64,000 bases of DNA from an uncultured Duncaniella sp. (GCA_910576785.1 CAJTJG010000003.1:38408-102407); one strand, 5' to 3'. Counted from the stretch's first letter, positions 26,334 through 35,611 are shown. Notes: generated by a model not told the origin, from the sequence alone. Numbers and translations are program-made.

Positions 26334-26804
26334 TTAGAAATTGATCTCCACGATCTCGAATTTCATCAGGCCGGCGGGCACCTTGATCTCCACTACCTCG
26401 CCGAGCTTATGGCCGAGCAGACCCTGGGCGATGGGGGTCGACGAGCCGATCTTCTTCTCCTTGAGGTTTGCCTCTGAGTCGGCCACGATGGTGTACTCCA
26501 TGCTCATGCCGTTGGCCACGTTCTTGATCATGACACGGTTGAGTATCTGCACCTCTTCGTTGTTGAGCTTGCTCTCGTCGATGATGCGCGAATTGGCCAC
26601 CAGATCCTTGAGCTGGGCTATCTTCATCTCGAGCATGCCCTGGGCCTCCTTGGCGGCGTCATACTCCGAATTTTCCGAGAGGTCACCCTTGTCACGGGCC
26701 TCTGCGATTGCTGCTGATATGCGGGGGCGTTCCACTGATTCGAGAAACGCGATTTCTTCCATTTTTTTCTTGTAACCTTCCTTGGTCATGTAAGTTATAG
26801 CCAT
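26334..26804 (-). CDS. greA: Transcription elongation factor GreA
   Basis: A 156-residue factor that enters the RNA polymerase secondary channel to rescue backtracked complexes. An N-terminal coiled coil spans about 1-75 with the acidic tip in EARDKGDLSENSEYDAAKEA. The C-terminal FKBP-like domain ends SSTPIAQGLLGHKLGEVVEI. A -7 box (TATCTTTG, minus strand, 26933-26940) lies about 130 bp upstream, with TTGG at the -33 position. Confidence 0.95.
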   Translation of the reverse strand: MAITYMTKEGYKKKMEEIAFLESVERPRISAAIAEARDKGDLSENSEYDAAKEAQGMLEMKIAQLKDLVANSRIIDESKLNNEEVQILNRVMIKNVANGMSMEYTIVADSEANLKEKKIGSSTPIAQGLLGHKLGEVVEIKVPAGLMKFEIVEINF

Positions 26805-27110
26805 GGCTGTGGTGTTTTATTGGTTTTGAGGGAATGATTTTTCTGTTAGCGTCTGACGTAAAAAAATTTAGAATCCCGAGGCTTGCGGCTACGAGACCCT
26901 ATCGTTAACAGTCAGTGTTTATGTCTTCTCTGCAAAGATAGTGACAATAATTGGATCTGCCCAACCGCACGGCCGGTTTTAACATTAATTTTACTTTGCA
27001 CGGAAGGAAAATTAATCTGCTTGTCATGTAGCTAATTAAGGAAAATTCATTAATTTTGCGCCATAACCTGTTTTTTATCTTTAAAAACCTAAAAAAAGTA
27101 CTTTTCTGCC
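26805..27110. other. Divergent intergenic region between greA and the TIR gene
   Basis: Holds a greA -7 box on the minus strand (26933-26940, TTGG 20 nt before it) and a TAATTTTG -7 box for the TIR gene on the plus strand (27051-27058) without a good -33. The stretch between 26840 and 26930 would form the greA leader. No ORF or recognised RNA seen. AT-rich near the TIR gene. Confidence 0.5.
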
Positions 27111-28223
27111 ATGGCCACCAACACCGGATCCGGATCTCGCAACCTTGTCTTCATAAGCTACAGACGTGACACCGGACTGGAAACAGCAAGAAACATATGT
27201 GACCGCCTGTCGATGAGCGGTATCCCGACTTTCTTTGACTTTGACTCGATGCGCAACGGCAAGTTCAACGACCAGATATTCGAGGCTATCGAGAATGCCA
27301 GCGATTTTGTGCTTGTCGTGTCGCGCAACGCGCTCGACCGGTGCCGCAACACCGACGACTGGGTGAGGATAGAGATAGAGCATGCTCTCAAGCACAACAA
27401 GAACATAGTGCTCGTCTACACCGAGCCGCAACTCACGTTTCCCGACAATTTCCCTCCCTCGTTGTGGGATCTGAAGAATTACCAGGGGCTTCACCTCAGT
27501 CACGAGTACTACAATGAGAGCATCACCAAGCTCATGAAGATGCTCAACGCCCGTCCCGGCAGAAAATCATACCGCACTGCCATATACGGTGCTATGATCG
27601 CGGTCGTGGCTGCGGGTGCAGGCATGTGGGCCTTCATGGACCGCGATGACAGGGCTGAGATGCTTTCTCCCGAGGCTGAGGTGCAGATACCCGTGGCATC
27701 GGCGCCAGCCCCTGCTGTGGTAGAGAATGTGGCCGATACCCGGACCGATGCGGCAGCTCCGGCACCTGATAAATCCGTATCGGATACAAGGGAACGCCCC
27801 TCGGTGAGAACCACGCCCGACAATACAGCCATGGCATCTGTGGCAAGTACCACTCCTGCCGTCATGCAGCCCACGGTGGCTGAGGTGAAGAAGGAGACTC
27901 CCACAGCTGTTAAAACGAAGTCACGCATTGAGGAACTTCAGGACGCATACGCTTCAGGCAATCCCGAGGCGGCCTATTATCTCGGCATGGCCTATCTGAA
28001 TGGCGATGGTGTGTCGAAGAGCGCCAAGACAGCATTCAAATATTTCAAGGAGTCGGCCGAAGCCGGCGATCCCGATGGCATGTACCGTCTGGGATGGTGC
28101 TACCGAATGGGCCGCGGAACCGACAAGAACATCAAGACCGCTGAAAAATGGTGGGACAAGGCTGCGGCTCTGGGCCATACTAAAGCCGCTAAAGAAGTGA
28201 AGTCGATAAAGTCACTGATGTAA
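27111..28223 (+). CDS. Membrane TIR-domain protein with C-terminal Sel1 repeats
   Basis: A 370-residue protein. The TIR domain spans about 10-146: LVFISYRRDTG (beta-A), FFDFDSMRNGKFNDQIFEAI (BB loop region), and DDWVRIEIEHALKHNKNIVL with Trp84 and Glu88 in the spacing of the SARM1 catalytic WxxxE. LHLSHEYYNESITKLMKML again resembles the SARM1 C-terminal part. A membrane helix follows at about 156-175, preceded by RPGRKSYR, so by the positive-inside rule the TIR is cytoplasmic. After an Ala/Pro/Thr-rich linker (180-270) come two Sel1-like repeats (about 284-319 and 320-355), probably periplasmic. Likely an NAD-cleaving or signalling receptor; a defence role is unproven. A possible partner gene follows 66 bp later. 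Confidence 0.85.
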   Translation: MATNTGSGSRNLVFISYRRDTGLETARNICDRLSMSGIPTFFDFDSMRNGKFNDQIFEAIENASDFVLVVSRNALDRCRNTDDWVRIEIEHALKHNKNIVLVYTEPQLTFPDNFPPSLWDLKNYQGLHLSHEYYNESITKLMKMLNARPGRKSYRTAIYGAMIAVVAAGAGMWAFMDRDDRAEMLSPEAEVQIPVASAPAPAVVENVADTRTDAAAPAPDKSVSDTRERPSVRTTPDNTAMASVASTTPAVMQPTVAEVKKETPTAVKTKSRIEELQDAYASGNPEAAYYLGMAYLNGDGVSKSAKTAFKYFKESAEAGDPDGMYRLGWCYRMGRGTDKNIKTAEKWWDKAAALGHTKAAKEVKSIKSLM

Positions 28224-28289
28224 GCTGGCTGTAAGGCAAGCTATTACTAAGAAACCGATCAGACAAATACCATAAAAACAAATAAAACA

Positions 28290-28904
28290 ATGAAGCGAAC
28301 AGCCAATTTTGCCATCCTCGTACTGACGGCAATCTCAATTCTCATTCCGCTCAATGCCGGAGCGGATGACATCCTCAAAGGTATTGGTAAATTTGCAAAC
28401 AAGGCCGGAGAGGTTCTCACAGAAATTAAAAAAGCTGGTTTGACAGAAAGAAGAGAAAAAGAGAAAGAAACAGAAAGAAACGGTAAGCTCCGGACAACCA
28501 GTGACGTGGAGGGCGTTAAGCTTAAAATTAAGTCATGCACGGCTGACGAGGATGACAACGTCATAATCGAATATACTTTGAGAAATACTACCGACAGGGA
28601 TATCAAGGGATATTGCGATGGTGACCATGTTAATGCCATTGACGATGAGGGGAATATATACAGTGGAGTCGGTAATGTATTGTTCTCTCAGGGCAAGGGC
28701 GAGTTTGTCAAGTTTTTATATGATTCTAAGTATCCTGCAGGACTACCGGTGAAATTTCGGATAAAAATTAAAAATGTAGAGCCAGAGGCTTGTAAGTTTG
28801 AACGAATAGATCTGTACCTCAACGGTTTTGGTGGAAAGGTACATGCATATAATCTCCCCATCAACCGCGACACCGAGGAGGAAGAGGAGGTGGAGATAGA
28901 CTGA
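28290..28904 (+). CDS. Exported Ig-like (DUF4352-type) protein next to the TIR gene
   Basis: A 204-residue protein with a signal peptide (MKRTANFAILVLTAISILIP, cleavage near 25). A basic helical stretch at about 48-68 (TERREKEKETERNG) is followed by a beta-rich domain (VKLKIKSCTADEDDNVIIEY, NAIDDEGNIYSG) that looks like the DUF4352/telomeric-like Ig fold. The tail is acidic (EEEEEVEID). No transmembrane helix after the signal, so it is probably periplasmic, the predicted location of the Sel1 repeats of the gene before it. Base composition is visibly more AT-rich than its neighbours, a sign of separate origin. The stop is 8 bp from the convergent trkH stop. Confidence 0.65.
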   Translation: MKRTANFAILVLTAISILIPLNAGADDILKGIGKFANKAGEVLTEIKKAGLTERREKEKETERNGKLRTTSDVEGVKLKIKSCTADEDDNVIIEYTLRNTTDRDIKGYCDGDHVNAIDDEGNIYSGVGNVLFSQGKGEFVKFLYDSKYPAGLPVKFRIKIKNVEPEACKFERIDLYLNGFGGKVHAYNLPINRDTEEEEEVEID

Positions 28905-28912
28905 CCGCACGG

Positions 28913-30322
28913 TCAGGCCACGAGGTCGCGCTCCTTCGGGGTGGAGTTTCGGCGTTCGGCGCGGATAGCGAGCGCCGACCCGAATGTGATCACTCCCACA
29001 CGTCCAACATACATGAGCATCATCACCACCACCTTGCCAATAGTGGAGAGGGTGGGGGTGATACCTGTGCTGAGGCCCACGGTGCCGAGCGCCGAGGTGG
29101 CCTCGAAGAGTATGGATGAAAGGCGGTAAGGCTCTGTGTAGCACAGTAGGAAGCACCCTATGAATATCATTCCGCCGTAGGCTATCACGTTTGTCAGTGC
29201 CGAGTCAACCCTGTAGGAGGGGATGGAGCGGCGCAGGAATGTGACATTGTCCCTGAGCCTGAGTTTGGACATGATGAAGCCCCACACAGCCGACACTGAG
29301 GTACACTTCACGCCGCCGCCGGTGCCCGATGGGGAGGCTCCGATGAACATGATGAGCGAGAATACGAGCACCGGGCCTGCATGCAGCCCTGACAGATCCA
29401 TGGTGTTGTAGCCCACGGTGGTCATGGCCGACATGGTCTGGAAAAAGGACACGAGTATCTTGTGCCCCTCGCCGTGTGCCCCATCCTCTATGGGGCTGAA
29501 CGTCAGTATCATCGTGCCCCCGATGGTCATTATGGCTGTGATCAGCACTATGACCTTGGTGGTGAACGATATGCAGTAGCCGGGGCGATACAGTTTGTTG
29601 GTGATGTCGGTCATCACAATGAAACCCATTGCTCCGGCATAGCTCAGCGCCGCCACCGTGAGGTTGATGCCGAGATTGTCGCTGAAACGGCACAGATTGT
29701 CGCCGAACAGGCTGAATCCCGCAGTGCCGAACGAGGATACGGAGAGGAAAAGCGCGTTCCACAGCGGCATATCCACATGGGCATGGCTCAGCAGTATGGC
29801 GAACGATATGAATCCGAGCAGCTCGAGCAGGATGGTGAAGTGCACCACATTGTTCACAAGCTCCGGCAGACGCATACCGCAGGGTATCTGTATGGCGGTG
29901 TTCATCACCCGCGAGCAGTGGACGGTGGAGTGATGCGTGAGCCTGAACATGATGTAGGAACTCATGGTCATGTAGCCGATGGCGCCGAACTGCACCAGCA
30001 GCATCACCACCGCCTGGCCTAACATGGTGTAGGTGCTCCCTATGTCGACGGTGGCGAGTCCGGTGGTCGACACCGCCGATACGGCTGTGAACAGATGGTC
30101 GATGGCTCCGGCATGGCTCCCGTCGGTTGTTGACCACGGGAGCATCAGCAGCCCGAACCCTATGAGGATATACACGAGATAGCCCACAAGGATGTTGCGC
30201 TCGGGTATGTCCGAGCGGTAGCCGAATGTGAGGAAGCGCGTGTTGTTGAACCGCAACAGGGCATAGCGGGCCCTTCGGCCCAGCACGCGCAGGTCGGATG
30301 AGGAGGGGATTCTTATCTTCAC
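28913..30322 (-). CDS. TrkH/KtrB family potassium uptake protein
   Basis: A 469-residue inner-membrane K+ channel subunit with four pore repeats whose selectivity-filter signatures are visible: SAVSTTGLATVD, SSFGTAGFSLFG, SAMTTVGYNTMD and SALGTVGLSTGIT. FIGASPSGTGGGVK is the conserved stretch before the fourth repeat. Needs a cytoplasmic KtrA/TrkA partner, which is not in the window. The start overlaps the mfd stop by 4 bp (ATGA). Confidence 0.92.
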   Translation of the reverse strand: MKIRIPSSSDLRVLGRRARYALLRFNNTRFLTFGYRSDIPERNILVGYLVYILIGFGLLMLPWSTTDGSHAGAIDHLFTAVSAVSTTGLATVDIGSTYTMLGQAVVMLLVQFGAIGYMTMSSYIMFRLTHHSTVHCSRVMNTAIQIPCGMRLPELVNNVVHFTILLELLGFISFAILLSHAHVDMPLWNALFLSVSSFGTAGFSLFGDNLCRFSDNLGINLTVAALSYAGAMGFIVMTDITNKLYRPGYCISFTTKVIVLITAIMTIGGTMILTFSPIEDGAHGEGHKILVSFFQTMSAMTTVGYNTMDLSGLHAGPVLVFSLIMFIGASPSGTGGGVKCTSVSAVWGFIMSKLRLRDNVTFLRRSIPSYRVDSALTNVIAYGGMIFIGCFLLCYTEPYRLSSILFEATSALGTVGLSTGITPTLSTIGKVVVMMLMYVGRVGVITFGSALAIRAERRNSTPKERDLVA

Positions 30323-33300
30323 GTTCCTATGATTTCCTGAAGTATGGCCACGGCCGTCTCCACGGTCTTCACGTTGAGTATGGCAAACGAGCGTTTGCCG
30401 CCGTTCTCGCGTATCTGCACCCGGCGTGGATGGGCCGTGAGATAGTTGAGCATGCGCCCGAACATGTCGCTCTGATAATAAGCCTTGTTGCTCTCGTCCA
30501 CGAAGTAGGTGAACATCTTGCCCTGTTTGAGCGACACCTTTTCTATGCCCAGACGGCGGGCCAGTCTGCGCAGGGTGGGGATGCGGAGCAGCTCGGAGGT
30601 CTCCTGCGGGATGGTGCCGAATCGGTCGGTAAGCCTCGAACGGAACTCCATCAGATCCGTCTCGCGCTCTATGCCGTCAAGTTCGCGGTAGAGCGCTATA
30701 CGCTCGCTCTCGGTGGGGACGTACATGGCCGGGAGGAGTAGCTCCAGATCGCTCTCTATCACGCAGTCGGCCACATAATCCTCGCCGTCACCATCCAGGG
30801 TGTCACTCTTGTCCAGCTCGGCGAACTCCTCGTTGCGCAGCTCGGTGACAGCCTCCTTGAGTATCTTCTGATAGGTCTCGTAGCCCAGATCGGCTATGAA
30901 TCCGCTCTGTTCGGCTCCGAGTAGATTGCCGGCGCCGCGTATGTCGAGGTCCTGCATGGCTATGTGGATGCCGCTGCCAAGTTCGCTGAAGCTCTCTATG
31001 GCCTGCAGACGGCGCCGCGCCACGGGCGAGAGCGGTATGTGGGGAGGCACGAGGAGATAGCAGAATGCCTTGCGGTTGCTGCGGCCCACGCGTCCGCGCA
31101 GCTGATGGAGCTCGGAGAGGCCGAAGTTCTGCGCGTTGTTCACTATTATGGTGTTGACGTTGGGCATGTCTATGCCGCTCTCTATGATAGTTGTGGCCAC
31201 GAGCACGTCATAGTCATGGTTGGCGAAGTCTATGATGGTCTGCTCGAGCTGTTCGGGGGGCATCTGTCCGTGGCCCACCACCACCTTGGCGTCGGGCACG
31301 AGGCGGTGTATGCGCGATTCGAGTTCGTAGAGGCCCTCTATGCGGTTGTTCACTATGAACACTTGCCCGTTGCGCGACAGTTCGAAGTTGATGGCCTCGG
31401 ATATTATGTCGTCATCGCCGGCGTTAACCGACGTCACTATGGGGTAGCGGTTGGGCGGAGGGGTATTGATGGCCGATAGGTCGCGCGCGCCCATGAGCGA
31501 GAACTGTAGTGTGCGCGGTATGGGGGTCGCACTCATGGTGAGGGTGTCCACGTTGACTTTCAGCTGTTTCAGCTTCTCTTTGACAGCCACGCCGAATTTC
31601 TGCTCCTCGTCTATGATGAGCAACCCCAGATCCTTGAACTTCACCTCCTTGCCTATTATCTTATGTGTGCCGATGAGGATATCTATCTTCCCCTCGGCGA
31701 GATCTTTGATAATGGATCTGACCTGCTTGGGGGTACGTGCGCGCGAGAGGTAGTCCACTCTCACGGGGAGTTCCTTCAGTCGGTCGGTGAATGTGCGGTA
31801 ATGCTGATAGGCAAGCACCGTGGTCGGCACGAGCACGGCTGTCTGCTTGCCGTCGGCGGCAGCCTTGAATGCGGCGCGTATGGCCACCTCCGTCTTGCCG
31901 AACCCTACGTCGCCACACACCAGACGGTCCATCGGCTTGGGGCTCTCCATATCGGCCTTCACAGCCTTTGTGGCCGTGAGCTGGTCGGGGGTATCCTCAT
32001 ATATGAACGATGCCTCGAGTTCCTGCTGCAGGTAGCTGTCCGGGGCGAACGCATGCCCCTTCTCCTCCTTGCGCGCCGCGTAGAGGCGTATCAGGTCGCG
32101 GGCTATGTCCTTGAGCTTGCTCTTGGTGCGCTCTTTCATCTTATTCCACGCACCGGTGCCGAGCTTGTTGATCTTTGGGGGCACTCCTTCCTTGCCTCGG
32201 TATTTGGCAAGTTTGTGCAGCGAGTGGATGGACACGAAGATGATGTCATCGTTAGCATAGACGAGTTTGATCATCTCCTGTGTGCGTCCTCCTACATTGG
32301 TGCGCAGGAGTCCGGCGAATTTGCCCACGCCGTGGTCCACATGCACTATGAAGTCGCCCGGCTCGATGGCGCTTAGCTCCTTGAGCGAGAGGGCGAGCTT
32401 GCCTGAGCGGGCACGGTCGCTCTTGAGTGTGTATTTGTGGAAACGGTCAAAGATCTGGTGGTCGGTGAACACGCAGGTCTTCAGCTGATGGTCTATGAAT
32501 CCTTCGTGGAGCGTGGAGAGCACGGGTATGAAGGATATCTCGTCGCCGCGGTCGGCGAATATCACTTTGAGGCGCTCCACCTGTTTCTCGCTGTCGCTGA
32601 GTATGTAGATGGCATATCCCTCGCCGATGAATCGTGTGAACGACTCGGATATCAGCTCGAAGTTCTTGTGATATATCATCTGCGGCGAGCAGCCGAAATC
32701 AATTGATGCGCGGGCCTCCGGGTCGGGCTGTGCCCCGGCGGTGAACCTCAGTTGGCGGAATGTAGCGAACTTGCGGCTGAAATCCTCCGGGTCTATCACC
32801 TCGTCCATGGCCGAGATGTCCCCCGTGCCGGCTATCATGGCGCTCTGCGAGAACTCCTCGGCGGCTATGGCGGTGATGCGGCTCAGGGTGAGCGATGCAT
32901 CGCGCACGGCAAATAGGGTGTCGGCCTCCACATAGTCCAGCAGTGACTCTCCGGCGGCAGTCCCTCCGCTGCATCCCGAGGTGATGGCCACTTCGTCGAG
33001 TTTGCGCTCGGAGAGCTGGGTTTCTATGTTGAACAGGCGTATGGTGTCTATCTCATCGCCGAAGAAGTCAACGCGCAGAGGCAGCTCGTTGCTGTAGCCG
33101 AATATGTCGAGTATGGATCCGCGCGATGCGAACTGCCCGGGCTCATATACGTAGTCTACCTGTGCGAATCCGTTGTCACGCAGCCATTTTATGGTCTCTG
33201 TCATGTCGCGCTCCTCACCGCGGTGCAGGTGGAGCGTATGGGTATCTATCACCTCGCGCGGGGCCACTTTCTCGGCCAGAGCCTCGGGATAGGTCACCAC

Positions 33301-33657
33301 AAACCGTGGAGGCCGCGCCGAATGCCACCTGTTGAGCGCCTCTGTGCGCAGTATGCGCGAGGGCGGGTCGGGCTGGCCGTACTTGATGTCGCGCTTGTAG
33401 CCCGAGGGGAACATGAGCACCTGCTCATCGTCGAGCAGGCGTGTCAGGTCGTGATACAGATACCCGGCGTCATCGAGCGAGTCGGCCACCACCACGGTCG
33501 GGGTCTTGCGTGGCTCCATCCCGGCAAGAAGCATGGCCGCGGCCGATCCGGCGAGATTGTATACGGATACTACCCCCGTGCGCAGGCGCATTGCCTTGCG
33601 GAGCGCGTCGCGTCGGGTGGGGGAGAGGAAGTTGGAGCCAAGTTCCCTTAGTGTCAT
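30319..33657 (-). CDS. mfd: Transcription-repair coupling factor
   Basis: A 1112-residue superfamily 2 translocase that removes stalled RNA polymerase and recruits UvrA. The N-terminal UvrB-like region (about 1-400) is degenerate. The RNA polymerase interaction domain (about 420-500) begins near GDFIVHVDHGVGKFAGL. The translocase has Walker A GDVGFGKTE, DEEQ in LLIIDEEQKFGV, and SATPIPRTLQFSLMGARDLS. A TRCF domain closes the protein. Near full family length. ATGA overlaps with both the S41 gene upstream and trkH downstream. Confidence 0.96.
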   Translation of the reverse strand: MTLRELGSNFLSPTRRDALRKAMRLRTGVVSVYNLAGSAAAMLLAGMEPRKTPTVVVADSLDDAGYLYHDLTRLLDDEQVLMFPSGYKRDIKYGQPDPPSRILRTEALNRWHSARPPRFVVTYPEALAEKVAPREVIDTHTLHLHRGEERDMTETIKWLRDNGFAQVDYVYEPGQFASRGSILDIFGYSNELPLRVDFFGDEIDTIRLFNIETQLSERKLDEVAITSGCSGGTAAGESLLDYVEADTLFAVRDASLTLSRITAIAAEEFSQSAMIAGTGDISAMDEVIDPEDFSRKFATFRQLRFTAGAQPDPEARASIDFGCSPQMIYHKNFELISESFTRFIGEGYAIYILSDSEKQVERLKVIFADRGDEISFIPVLSTLHEGFIDHQLKTCVFTDHQIFDRFHKYTLKSDRARSGKLALSLKELSAIEPGDFIVHVDHGVGKFAGLLRTNVGGRTQEMIKLVYANDDIIFVSIHSLHKLAKYRGKEGVPPKINKLGTGAWNKMKERTKSKLKDIARDLIRLYAARKEEKGHAFAPDSYLQQELEASFIYEDTPDQLTATKAVKADMESPKPMDRLVCGDVGFGKTEVAIRAAFKAAADGKQTAVLVPTTVLAYQHYRTFTDRLKELPVRVDYLSRARTPKQVRSIIKDLAEGKIDILIGTHKIIGKEVKFKDLGLLIIDEEQKFGVAVKEKLKQLKVNVDTLTMSATPIPRTLQFSLMGARDLSAINTPPPNRYPIVTSVNAGDDDIISEAINFELSRNGQVFIVNNRIEGLYELESRIHRLVPDAKVVVGHGQMPPEQLEQTIIDFANHDYDVLVATTIIESGIDMPNVNTIIVNNAQNFGLSELHQLRGRVGRSNRKAFCYLLVPPHIPLSPVARRRLQAIESFSELGSGIHIAMQDLDIRGAGNLLGAEQSGFIADLGYETYQKILKEAVTELRNEEFAELDKSDTLDGDGEDYVADCVIESDLELLLPAMYVPTESERIALYRELDGIERETDLMEFRSRLTDRFGTIPQETSELLRIPTLRRLARRLGIEKVSLKQGKMFTYFVDESNKAYYQSDMFGRMLNYLTAHPRRVQIRENGGKRSFAILNVKTVETAVAILQEIIGT

Positions 33658-35303
33658 TTCTGTCTGTTGAGTATCTCGTTGTAGCGCGGGCCGTTGATTA
33701 TCACAAGCGCGGAGTCGACCGTGCGGTCATCCTGCAGCGAGTTGAGTATCTCGCCGCGGTTGTGGTAGTAGCGGCTCACTATCTCGCCCGCGAGATAGGG
33801 CGATATGTTCTTGCGGTTGATGTCGAGGTCGTGCTTGAGATCATGTTTGAGCATGGAGGAGAGTATGTCGAACTGGGCCGATACGGAATCGTTGAGGTAA
33901 CCCTCCGATTCGGCGAGCTTGCGCATCTGGTCGACGGCGGTCTCGCACACCTTGTCATAGTTGAATTTGGCGGGGTCGATGAAGGCTTTGAACTCCTCGT
34001 AGATGGTGTCGGTGATCACGAAATCCTCCGGCGCCGGTATGCTGGAGTGGGTGGCTGCGTAGCGGTTGGCGAAGTCAAAGGCCCAGTTGTCGCGCACTAC
34101 GTTGAATGTGAGTCTGTTCACGTCTGGATACTCTATGGTTACGTCGGGCGTGATGCCTCCGCCGTCCCTTACCTCGCGTCCTCCTGCCGTATGAAATACT
34201 GTGGTGAGCGAGTCGGGTATGCGTGCCACTGATCCGTCAGGGTTGCGGTGTGAGTAGTCTATGGCCTGGATGAGACGTCCCGAGGGGATGTAGTATTTGG
34301 CCACGGTCACCTTCAGAAGACCGTCGTATGGGAGCTGGCGGGTGCTCTGCACGAGGCCTTTGCCGAACGAGCGGTTGCCAAGCACCACGGCGCGGTCAAG
34401 ATCCTGAAGCGCTCCGGTGACGATCTCAGATGCCGATGCCGATGCGCCGTCAATGAGCACTGCCAGAGGTATCTTTGTGTCGACGGGCGATACGGATGTC
34501 TTGTACACCTTCTCATTGAGCACTCCCTTACCGCGGGTGTTGAGCACCGTGGTGCCCTTGGGGAGGAAGATGCCGAGTATCTGCACGGCGCTTTCCACCA
34601 GACCGCCGCCATTGCCGCGGAGGTCCAGCACTATGCCCTTGGCGCCCTTCTTGATGAGTTCCTCGGTGGCATCGCGCACCTCCGGATAGCTTTTCTCTGA
34701 GAAGGTGTTGAGGGCTATATAGCCCACATTGTCCTTGAGCATGCCGTAGTAGGGCACAGAGGGTATCTGTATCTTGGCTCGCTTGATGTCGAACACCTTG
34801 AGCGAGTCGCTGACATACGGACGGTTGACTGTCACCTTGACCATCGATCCGCTCTGCCCCTTGAGTTTCTCGCTGACGGCTGAACTGCGCCACCCGAGGG
34901 TGGAGTCGGCATCGATCATCACTATGAGATCGCCGGGGCGCAGACCTGCCTCGTAGGCGGGACTACCCTCGTAAGGCTCGGAGATTATCACTCCGCGCGG
35001 ACTCTCCTGGATCAGCGATCCTATACCGCCATATTCACCCGATGTCATGGTGCGGAACTGTTCCTGCTCCTTGGCCGGGATGTATTCCGTATAGGGGTCT
35101 ATGTCGTTGAGCATGGCGTTGATGGCCGTGTTGATCGACTTCTCGGCGTCGATGGAGTCTACATAGAAAGTCTGGAGCTCCTTATAGAGCGAGTTGAATA
35201 TATCGAGGTTGCGTGAGATCTCTGTCTTGCGGCTGCGGGTGGCGGCCGATGTAAGGATGGTGATGGCGACGAGCGCGGCAACGAGCAGGGTGAGCTTTTT
35301 CAT
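33654..35303 (-). CDS. S41 family C-terminal processing peptidase
   Basis: A 549-residue protease with an N-terminal signal anchor (MKKLTLLVAALVAITILTSA), a PDZ domain (YGGIGSLIQESPRGVIISE, GLRPGDLIVMID) and the S41 core. The catalytic Ser is in DGASASASEIVTGAL and the Lys in SFGKGLVQS. A long C-terminal helical region follows. It probably trims envelope proteins in the periplasm. First gene of the S41-mfd-trkH unit. A -7 box (TAAATTTG, minus strand, 35360-35367) lies upstream. A second S41 gene is at about 51-52.5 kb. Confidence 0.93.
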   Translation of the reverse strand: MKKLTLLVAALVAITILTSAATRSRKTEISRNLDIFNSLYKELQTFYVDSIDAEKSINTAINAMLNDIDPYTEYIPAKEQEQFRTMTSGEYGGIGSLIQESPRGVIISEPYEGSPAYEAGLRPGDLIVMIDADSTLGWRSSAVSEKLKGQSGSMVKVTVNRPYVSDSLKVFDIKRAKIQIPSVPYYGMLKDNVGYIALNTFSEKSYPEVRDATEELIKKGAKGIVLDLRGNGGGLVESAVQILGIFLPKGTTVLNTRGKGVLNEKVYKTSVSPVDTKIPLAVLIDGASASASEIVTGALQDLDRAVVLGNRSFGKGLVQSTRQLPYDGLLKVTVAKYYIPSGRLIQAIDYSHRNPDGSVARIPDSLTTVFHTAGGREVRDGGGITPDVTIEYPDVNRLTFNVVRDNWAFDFANRYAATHSSIPAPEDFVITDTIYEEFKAFIDPAKFNYDKVCETAVDQMRKLAESEGYLNDSVSAQFDILSSMLKHDLKHDLDINRKNISPYLAGEIVSRYYHNRGEILNSLQDDRTVDSALVIINGPRYNEILNRQK

Positions 35304-35424
35304 TTGGTGTGGTGCTGGCGTTGATGATTATTGGGGGCGGTCCTCTTTCTTGTGGACTACAAATTTACACATTATTACAACAACTGAAGAGGGAAAATGT
35401 CAAAAAAGTGGATTTTTTTTGTGA

Positions 35425-35447
35425 TTGGAGCAATTTTTTTGCTCCAA
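35425..35447. repeat. Perfect 9-bp inverted repeat upstream of tRNA-Asn
   Basis: TTGGAGCAA and TTGCTCCAA (35425-35433, 35439-35447) flank five T. It lies just before the tRNA promoter -33 and about 60 bp from the divergent S41 -7 box. Could be an operator or a small terminator; nothing decides it. Confidence 0.4.
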
Positions 35448-35450
35448 AAG

Positions 35451-35482
35451 GTTGCACAGTTCAAAAAAACCGTGTAATTTTG
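35451..35482 (+). promoter_or_regulatory. Promoter of tRNA-Asn
   Basis: GTTG (35451-35454), a 20-nt spacer and TAATTTTG (35475-35482). Start expected near 35489, giving a 5' leader of about 47 nt to the tRNA. Confidence 0.6.
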
Positions 35483-35535
35483 CATCGCAAAACGGATAAG
35501 GAGTCTTCTCCCCGCTTCCGTAGAGCATCTTATCT

Positions 35536-35609
35536 GCTTCAGTAGCTCAGTTGGTTAGAGCACCTGACTGTTAATCAGGGGGTCGTTGGTTCAAGCCCAT
35601 CCTGAAGCG
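35536..35609 (+). tRNA. tRNA-Asn (GTT)
   Basis: A 74-nt cloverleaf: 7-bp acceptor stem GCTTCAG/CTGAAGC, D arm 35545-35561, anticodon arm 35563-35579 with GTT at 35570-35572, and T arm 35585-35601 with one T-T mismatch. Discriminator G; CCA is not encoded. A terminator follows directly. Confidence 0.95.
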
Positions 35610-35611
35610 CG

